Shown piece by piece: positions 56,304 through 64,000 of a DNA stretch of 64,000 nucleotides (position 1 is its first letter; every line of letters starts with the position of its first letter). The notes beneath the pieces are model-generated. The model was not told the DNA's origin, made no database searches, and saw nothing but the letters and a program-made list of their open reading frames with translations. Origin of the DNA: Prunus persica (Eukaryota > Streptophyta > Magnoliopsida > Rosales > Rosaceae); assembly GCF_000346465.2 (NCBI RefSeq), contig NC_034012.1, forward strand, positions 3,001,134-3,065,133, in the 5' to 3' direction. Both the position numbers and the translations under genes were made by a program.

Positions 56304-58585
56304 ATGAGAATCTTGTTGAGGTTTTTGGTTCTTCTGGTGCTGATTACAATATCAGAATCCAAATGCAACAGCACAGACCAAGAACAGGTCTCCAAGGCCT
56401 TCAAATCAGTCGCAGGTTTCAATCTCTCTTCGCTTCATCAACAAGGATATCAATCCAACTGTTCAAGCCCGCCCATCACAGAAATAAAGCTCCCCTCCAG
56501 AAATCTCAGCGGGATCATATCATGGAAGTACCTCAGAAACATGTCACAGCTGAGCACCCTTGATCTCTCAAGCAACAATCTCAAGGGCTCTGTTCCAGGT
56601 TGGTTTTGGTCTCTTTCAAGCTTGGTCCAAGTCAATCTGTCCAAGAACAGGTTCGGAGGGAGCTTTGGGCCCGAACCCATCTCGGGAAATGGCTCCTTTT
56701 CCTCGGTCCAGGTGCTCAATCTCTCAACCAACAGGTTCACCAACTCTGTTCAGCTTTCTGGTTTCCCAAAGCTTAGAGTTCTTGACCTTTCTCACAACGA
56801 TTTGGGCACTCTGCAACCATCTGCTTTCGCCAACCTCACCAATCTCCAGTACCTCGACATCTCAAGCTGCAAAATTTCAGGCGACATGAAACCCATCTCT
56901 GTTTTGCGCACATTGAGCTACCTAGACGTCTCAGACAACAGCATCAATGGTACTTTCCCTTCAGATTTCCCTCCCCTTAGCAGCCTCAAATTCTTGAACA
57001 TTTCGTTCAATAACTTCACAGGCATAGTTGGGTCAGAAAAGTACCAAAAATTTGGCAAAGCCGCTTTCATCCACGCCGGGAAAGATCTCACCTATTTCAA
57101 CACTTCCAAAACCAAAGCCCCAAGCTTTCACAATTCCGTCGCAAACCCACCTCACAAACCCCTCCAAAAACACAAACCCACAAAGCAAATTAAACCCGTC
57201 CACAGAAAACCCAAAAAGACTCTGATTATTATCCTATCTTCGGTATCTACGTTTTTAGTCCTTGTATCCATAGGCATTTGCATAGCGTACAGATGTAGAA
57301 GAAAGCACGTGGCCAAAAAGCACAAATGGGCAATCTCAAAACCGGTCCACTTGGTCCCCTTCAAGATCGAAAAATCAGGGCCCTTCTCTTTCGAAACAGA
57401 GTCAGGAACTTCCTGGGTTGCAGACATCAAAGAGCCGACTTCAGCTCCGGTGGTTATGTTCGAGAAGCCATTGATGAACCTCACCTTCAAGGACCTGATC
57501 GCTGCCACGTCGCACTTCGGCCGGGACTCCCAGCTCGCCGAGGGCAGGTGTGGGCCCGTATACACCGCCGTACTCCCCGGAGACCTCCACGTGGCAATCA
57601 AAGTCTTGGAAAACGCCAGAAACGTTGATTATGATGACGCGGTGAACATGTTTGAAAATCTGTCGAAGCTCAAGCACCCCAACCTGTTGCCTCTCTCCGG
57701 TTACTGCATTGCAGGTACTGTACAGTCACTCTCATCTTCCACACCAAACGCATTTAATGAAACACACGGGTTTTTATTTCAACGTCGTAAATGACAAAGC
57801 CCGTACGTACGACACTGGTTTTGGCACCATCGTCTCGTAAATTTAGTTATTAGCACAGCACAGAACAGGCTATGGTTGCAAAACATGTAAATTTGTTACG
57901 GTGCGAGTGCTTTACACCGAATGGTTTCCCATTTTTGTATTTGGCAGGGAGAGAGAAGCTGGTGTTATATGAGTTCATGGCAAACGGGGACTTGCACAGG
58001 TGGCTGCACGAACTTCCAACCGGGGAGCCCAACGTGGAGGACTGGACTGGTGACACATGGGAGCAATACGGGGCCTACTCACCCGAAAAGAAGGGTTGGC
58101 TCACGCGCCACCGCATTGCAGTCGGGATAGCGCGTGGACTGGCATACCTACACCACGCTGGGTCCAGGCCCGTAGTCCACGGCCACCTCGTAACTTCCAA
58201 CATATTGTTGGGGGCAGATTTTGAGCCGAGAATAGCGGATTTTGGGTTGCGAAATGTGGGAAGCCTTACAGATATTGGCAGCAGTGGGGCGGAGACGGAT
58301 GTGTATTGTTTTGGGGTGGTGTTGATGGAGCTGTTGACGGGGAGGACGGGGACAGCGGAGATGGTGGTATGGGTGAGAAGGCTGGTGAGGGAGGCGCGTG
58401 GGATGGACGCGCTGGACGAGAGGTTGAGAGAGAGTGGGGAATTGGAGAGGGAGATGGTGGAGAGTCTCCGAGTTGGGTACTTGTGTACGGCAGAGTCACC
58501 TGGGAAAAGGCCCAGCATGCAACAGGTCCTGGGTTTGCTCAAAGACATACATCCCAGTCCCACTGTCACTATGGGCTTGGGCTAA
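56304..58585 (+). CDS. CaMRLK: Calmodulin-binding LRR receptor-like pseudokinase (CaMRLK/MEE62-like)
   Basis: Two exons, 56304-57714 and 57948-58585, give 682 residues. The ATG at 56304 ([17 protein letters not shown]) begins a clean signal peptide. Then come about seven LRRs, a basic Lys/Pro-rich stalk ([13 protein letters not shown]), a membrane helix (about 57217-57285), a basic juxtamembrane part and a kinase fold. The kinase has AEGRCGPVY and VAIKVLE, but HRD reads HGH ([13 protein letters not shown]), so the catalytic aspartate is missing and activity is doubtful; ADFG is kept. Sequence and architecture match Arabidopsis At5g45800 (CaMRLK/MEE62), which in that species is next to CIPK19, supporting orthology. 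It is unrelated in detail to the class XII cluster beside it. Loss of MEE62 causes embryo arrest (family knowledge). Confidence 0.88.
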
Positions 58586-61229
58586 CTCCACTCCTCCCTC
58601 CTCCTCACGCGCTATGAAATCGCGTGGAATTGGGAAATTAGAAATGAAAACGAGACCCTTTTATATTATTTATTTTTCCTTTTTTTAATATTCAAGATCA
58701 AAGGATGAATGAAGGGGACCACGTTTGGTTGTCTCAAATTTAAGAATGTAATTATTTTATTTTACGCATTTGTGACATGGATACAAAAATCAAAAGAAAA
58801 GAAAAAGGGTTTTGGGCCCATGATTCACGTTTGGTTGTCTCAAATTTAAGAATGTAATTATTTTATTTTACGCATTTGTGACATGGATACAAAAATCAAA
58901 AGAAAAGAAAAAGGGTTTTGGGCCCATGCATGAAAGCATGGGCGGGGGTGGTGGTGGGAGAGAGATGTTGAGGTTTAGGTGAGCAGAGACCGCGCAGAGA
59001 ATCCCACTTATTGCTTGTCTCTTCTTGCGGATGGGTTCTCATCATCAGCACTTTACCTTTTATTTTTTAAGTTTCTTGAGGTTTCTTTTTCCCCTTTCTT
59101 TTTGTTTCTACTGTCTGCTCTGCTTTATTCTTTTCATCTTTTTGGGTTTTTGATTGTTTTCATTTCCCAAAGAAAAAGCGAAAAGAAAAAACAAGATATG
59201 TTAAGATACTTTATACCTGGATAGTTGGGTTCGATAGATACCTCTTCCTATGCATTTACTCTCATCTCATCTATGCATGACAGTAATTACGTGTTTAGGC
59301 TGCCTTCATTTTGCTGGAGTCTAGTGGGAGTGGGGCGACGTTTGTTTGGCCCACGCTAATTGGTTTGGCTGCATGTTAAGTTCTAGTGGTTGGATTTATT
59401 CAATGATTTGACACCACGTTGTTCTTGTCGTCAATCTTTTTGGCTATTTTTGTCTGCAGAATCGGCTAAGGCAAATTCCATTTGAGGTATTGCGCATGGA
59501 AACCCTAGTTGCAATGTGAGCAAACATACAAGTTGACTGATTTTGTACAAAAGTATTGTTCACGGTAATGCTTCTAGTTGCAAGGTAACGCTAGCATGAG
59601 TTGTTCATTATATTGTGAGACCCCGAGCATCAATAATAACACATAGAGAGCTTTGTATATGCGGTGTTGGTAAGATTTTTGTTGTAAACTTGATTGACTA
59701 TGTTTAGTCGCCAATTAATACATTGCATCTCTTTGTTAAAGCCAAAGTGGAGAGCTTTTCCGAGTCAGAAATGGTGTGTATAGGTCATTGTCCAACTTTA
59801 TTAGTTTGAAGTCTATGTCCAAAGCTCAGATAACGCGGTGGATCTCATTCTCACTCCTAGCTAGGTAAAGGTAATATAAAGTAAAAAGCTTAAGTGGTCG
59901 ATCGTCCGGTACTTATCACTCATGATTAAGCTCCACGTCTTTTGATCTGACATTTTCTAAAGTCTGTGGGAACTTGGAAGACTAGAATTACAAGAATTTT
60001 CACGCAACGCGTTATCAAAGCTATCTGTAGAACAAATTAAAATCCAAAAGCAAAAGAGATCTGGGTAATTTTTTAAAGCAGACAACGATAGTGAGAGAGA
60101 AAGAGAAAGCTGATGAAGAATTCCGTGCCCTGTATGCGGTGTCTTGCCAGCACTGGCTAATTCTTTGATGTCTTTTTAGGATCGAACTATAGAAATTCAG
60201 CCCTTTCATGTGCATTTTAATAACAAGGTTGGTACATAGATGGAGTCAAGTAAGAAATTGAAAGATATTAATTTCGTTGTCACATCACTTAGCCTCACAA
60301 GCCACTATATGCACCAAGTGTACAGCAAATCCACATCACAATAAGGTGATTTATTTGAAGAGTGTTTTTCAAGTTTGACCTTCTTACCTTTTGGATATCG
60401 ACCCTTCTCTTCCAACAATCCTTCACATATATGTTACTCAAAATGTATATTCAATGGATATGCAGAACTTTCTATTGATCATTTAGTATAGTGACATCGG
60501 TTTTCATTTTGTTGAAGGAAGATTTTAGAGACGACAATTGTCGATTAAAAACAAATAAACACGCCGATCTCCAACTTTGTTATCATACTAATTTGCATAG
60601 TCACTTTAAATCTTAAACATATCAAACCTGTATCCAAAAGTCATACTCCTCTTTTACCATCACCTAATTTTTAGTTTAGTGGTATTTCTCCTCCCTTCGT
60701 TCTGAGGGATCATAAATCAAAAAGCGCCTATAGATTTCTGCTTCTACCCTTGTCTATGTCCGATTATCCCCTCCTGTATTTATAAAGGATATACACGTAC
60801 CATTTTCCAGCCCTCCTTCTCGCTGGACTTGATAATATGGGTTAAGGCCCAATAATCGGGCATTCGAGCCCTTAAAAGTAGATTGCTCTCCTCTAAGCCT
60901 TAGGCCCAATTCAAATTCTCAAACCTCTCCTAAAATCTCTCAGGAGCCAATGTATCAACCCAGTATGCTCAATTGCAATTTGGGTCTCTATTTTTAAGTG
61001 ACATAGATCCTGGCCATTTCTGCGATCCAAAGGCCTCAAATACCATCGGCGACAGAACTTCCCCCTGCCATTGTTTTCCTACTACATTTCAATTCTAGAA
61101 TCAAAACCCATTCGATTGCTGCACCTTACTTTACTGCGTGTCTTTCAATTTCAAGTTGTTAGTTAATTAATTAGCGCGAATCCACTGTGGAAACCCTAAA
61201 TTCCCAAATTCTGTCCGCTCCCAAACCCC
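58586..61229. other. Intergenic DNA right of the CaMRLK-like gene
   Basis: No supported gene. Contains a perfect tandem duplication (listed separately). The last few hundred bases before 61230 are probably the promoter and leader of the HCNGP gene. Confidence 0.5.
58720..58927. repeat. Two-copy tandem duplication, 106-bp period
   Basis: The block from CACGTTTGGTTGTCTC to GTTTTGGGCCCATG occurs at 58720 and again at 58826, identical by eye over about 100 bases. Identity suggests a very recent event. Confidence 0.9.
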
Positions 61230-63640
61230 ATGGCCTCGAGAAAGAAGCAATCCGAAGCCATGGCTTTGCTGGTGTCCAATTACAACGATGAGGAAGAGGA
61301 TGAAGACATGGAGGATATTGAACGAGACAAAGAAGAAGAAGAAGAATATGATGAATATCAAGAACGACGAGAACAGCGAGAATACGACGATTACGGAGAG
61401 CTGAGAAGAGGCTCGGAAGATTCTTCAATGGTAGACATGGATAGAATGGTAGCTGGTGATTCTGGTAACGACGATAGCGCACCGCCTAATGCTGGCGATA
61501 ATGAGAATTTGACTCCGAATGAAGGTCAATTTCGTCATTCAACGCCGCAACTACGACAGACGGTGCCGTCGGATAGTTTAAATAGAAGTAGAAGAGGGGC
61601 GCTTACGATTGTGGACTATGGGCATGATGAAGTTGCTATGTCTCCTGAGCCTGAGGTATTCTCTTCATTTTTCTTTTCCCCTTTTTCTTTCTGTTGGAGG
61701 TTTTTTGCTTGCTGAGAAACGTGAAGAAGCTAAATGAAAAATGATTTTGGCGTTTATCATGTATATGTTTTTTTATCGCAAAGGATGATAACTTTGAGTG
61801 TTCAAAAATCGGTTGTCATGTCGGGTTTTGCTCCGTCAAATGTAAAATTTAATTCGATATTCGGCTTTCACAAATGATCTAAGTAGTTGATAGCTTATGA
61901 ACCATATTTCTGTGATTGTTTGATTCATGCATAAATATGGGTTGAGGAAAATTTATTATCTTTGCTGAACTTATTAGTACCTTTTTTTGTGCTAATTGGT
62001 TGCAGGAGGGTGAAATAGAAGGAAGTGGTCGTGTGAGGTTCGGTGCAGATCTTTTATCTGCTAATGGTACAAATGTTGTTTTCAGAGCATTTACTGTTTT
62101 CATATTTCCAACTATTGGCCCTTCTTCGTATCTCAAACTTCCTATAATTGTTTGTTGCAGGTGATTTCCACGATAAGACACCTCCTGGAACAGTTCACAT
62201 CCTAACACCTCTCGATCAAGCGACTCCTCAATTATCTGAACCATCTCAATCTGATACAATGAATGATGCTGCACTTGAATCAGAGGGTATAGATGCTGAA
62301 CAGGCTGTTGCAGAAGAGCAAAAAGATGTTGATCCGTTAGATAAGTTTCTCCCGCCACCAGTGAAAGCCAAGTGTTCAGAGGAGCTGCAAGTAAGTTCCT
62401 TTTAACAGGTTTACTATTTGCAGAATAGATTCTGCTTTCCAAAGTTCAGGTTCCTCTTGGGATTTTAAAGTACATAACTGTTCATCTCAGAGCTACCCTC
62501 TTAATATAGATCCTTTCAATGTCAATTGATAAAGCTTGAACTGTACAACTGCTGCCTTAAGTCGTTCCTGTATAGCTTAGTGCTCTGTGGTTATGTGACA
62601 TTTGCATTCAAGTCCTGGAACTCTTTTGAGGCTTTGGCTGTGGCATGCATCTAATACTTCATGGTTTGTACTTCGTACAGATGAGGCCTTTTCCCACTTC
62701 CACCCAAATTAAGATAAATAGGAAAAACTGTTTTGACAGGTGACCTTTTTATGTATGAAACTTTATTTAAAATCTGTCAAGCGTTTAGTTCTGATGCTAA
62801 GCTGCTTGTATGAATACAGTTTGAAAACTATGAAGTGACAAATGTTTTTTGTTGTTGAAACTTTAGGATAGGTGGTTTTTCTGCTTGAATGTAGAGTCAT
62901 GGATCCTATGTGGGTTGATACATGGAAATGGATCTTTTCTGTTCCAAGAAAGGTTTGAGAAAGAGAAACATGAATTGATCTGGCTATTATGTCTGCCTTG
63001 CAAGACCACAACTAAATAGTTCAGTTTTCCAGTTGGTTCCATCTGCTGGTGATAATGGGTCACGTTCTTCTTGGAACTGTTCACTCTAATGGATAATTCT
63101 GAATGGTACTTTGTATTTGGTTTCCTTTGCTGATTTAAGGCTGTGGAAAAATTGATTCTTCTAAAGGTTCCAGCATGATAGGCCTTGTTAAAACTAAAAA
63201 GCATGATAAGCAAAGATGAAATTTGCTCAAATCTATAAGAGAACCAACCAGTAGGAAGCCCTCAAGGATTCGCAGAGACAGAATAGTGGCGTACAGACTA
63301 TGTGCCATAGGGTCCTGCAGTTGCCTTATATTACCATTCCTTTATTCTACACAGTCATTGCAAGTTTGTGTGTTTTTTTTTTCACAAGTCATTTAAATGT
63401 CCTGTATTTGATTACCTTTAAATTTCATTTGATTGCAGAGGAGGATAAATAAGTTTCTTGAATTAAAGAGATCTGGGAAAAGCTTCAATGCAGGATTGCG
63501 CAATAAGAAGGACTATAGAAACCCAGACTTTCTATTGCATGCAGTGAGGTATCAAGATATTGATCAGATAGGGTCTTGCTTCAGTAAAGATGTATTTGAC
63601 CCTCATGGATTTGACAAAAGCGACTACTATGATGAAATAG
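61230..63640 (+). CDS. HCNGP/SAP30-binding protein homologue, 5' part
   Basis: Four exons are visible: 61230-61655, 62006-62066, 62161-62390, 63439-63640, giving the first 306 residues; the gene continues past the window after donor ATAG|GTCACT. The N-terminus is acidic (EEEDEDMEDIERDKEEEEEY) and probably disordered. The HCNGP domain begins in exon 3 (PLDKFLPPPVKAKCSEELQ) and runs through exon 4 (RINKFLELKRSGKSFNAGLR, NPDFLLHAVRYQDIDQIGS, FDPHGFDKSDYYDEI). Human SAP30BP is a nuclear transcription and splicing co-regulator; plant members are little studied. The start at 61230 is the first ATG (MASRKKQSEAMALL). Confidence 0.9.
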
Positions 63641-63690
63641 GTCACTTGCAATTCTTTGAATACTCTCTCTATCTCTCTCCCTCTCTGTGT

Positions 63691-63935
63691 GTTACCTATT
63701 GTGCTTCAGTGCTAGGTCCTGTTTAACTATATGAATACTAGTTTTATCATATATGCTCTTCGTCATTTGAGCTATTGTGGTTAGTTTTTTGGGAATGTGT
63801 TCTCTCTCTCTCTCTCTCTCTCTGTTACCTATTGTGCTTCAGTGCTAGGTCCTGTTTAACTATATGAATATTAGTTTTATCATATATGCTCTTCGTCAAT
63901 TGAGCTATTGTGGTTAGTTTTTTGGGAATGTGTTC
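63691..63935. repeat. Tandem duplication in intron 4 of the HCNGP gene
   Basis: GTTACCTATTGTGCTTCAGTG... to TTTTTTGGGAATGTGTT occurs at 63691 and again at 63824, with a CT run between and two or so mismatches. Confidence 0.9.
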
Positions 63936-64000
63936 CGGTAGACTTTGTTTGGTGTGTGGAGAGATTTGACGAAATTGCAGTAGGAAATTTATGTTTTCTA

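Noticed and set aside
1..64000. CRISPR arrays, bacterial operons or phage genes
   Set aside because: No regularly spaced direct repeats or prokaryotic gene organisation; all signals are those of a plant nuclear genome.

Overview
The window is a plant nuclear chromosome segment. Evidence: spliced genes with GT-AG introns, AT-rich intergenic DNA full of small non-autonomous transposons, and plant-only families (DOG1-domain proteins, CIPK kinases, LRR receptor kinases). Its repeats and the style of its LRR kinases look like Rosaceae, probably Prunus; that placement is inference. One 100-base run of N (52119-52218) shows a draft assembly.

Left part (about 1-18.3 kb) holds single-copy genes: an LRR receptor pseudokinase of the MRH1/MDIS1 type (2187-6847, +, 13 exons), two head-to-head DOG1-domain genes (7597-8319 -, DOGL4-like; 9785-10540 +), a CIPK20-like kinase (11914-13308, +) and a CIPK12/19-like kinase (16858-18318, -). 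Right part (56-64 kb) holds a CaMRLK/MEE62-like receptor pseudokinase (56304-58585, +) and the 5' part of an HCNGP/SAP30-binding-protein gene (61230 to beyond 63640, +). As I recall the Arabidopsis map, the five left genes plus CaMRLK match the union of two duplicated segments, At4g18640-At4g18700 and At5g45800-At5g45840 (the DOG1 locus), so this window seems to keep the ancestral order.

Between CIPK12/19 and CaMRLK sits a tandem cluster of class XII (EFR/Xa21-like, non-RD) LRR receptor kinases, all on +, spread over about 21.4-55.7 kb. It has one intact five-exon gene (C, 33466-38397), one probably intact gene crossed by the assembly gap (E, 48317-53171), one full-size pseudogene (D, 40672-45270), one internally deleted and transposon-broken pseudogene (B, 30525-32620), one exon-1 stub (A, 26072-26441), a kinase-exon scrap fused to the start of D (40541-40640), and a decayed non-coding trace of another copy (21360-22440). 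A segment of about 1.4-2 kb is duplicated at both edges of the cluster (26545-27930 and 53636-55670).

Mobile DNA is plentiful: Harbinger-type elements with TAA/TTA target duplications, an hAT-type MITE, two copies of a MULE-type MITE (one with a clean 9-bp duplication), tRNA-derived SINEs, a TRIM with its primer site, a LINE remnant, and a 52-bp exact copy of CIPK12/19 coding sequence dropped beside the cluster at 38832-38883. Likely roles: the flanking genes act in pollen-tube or root-hair perception (MRH1/MDIS1), seed dormancy (DOG1 family) and calcium signalling (CBL-CIPK); the cluster is a fast-changing set of candidate immune receptors.
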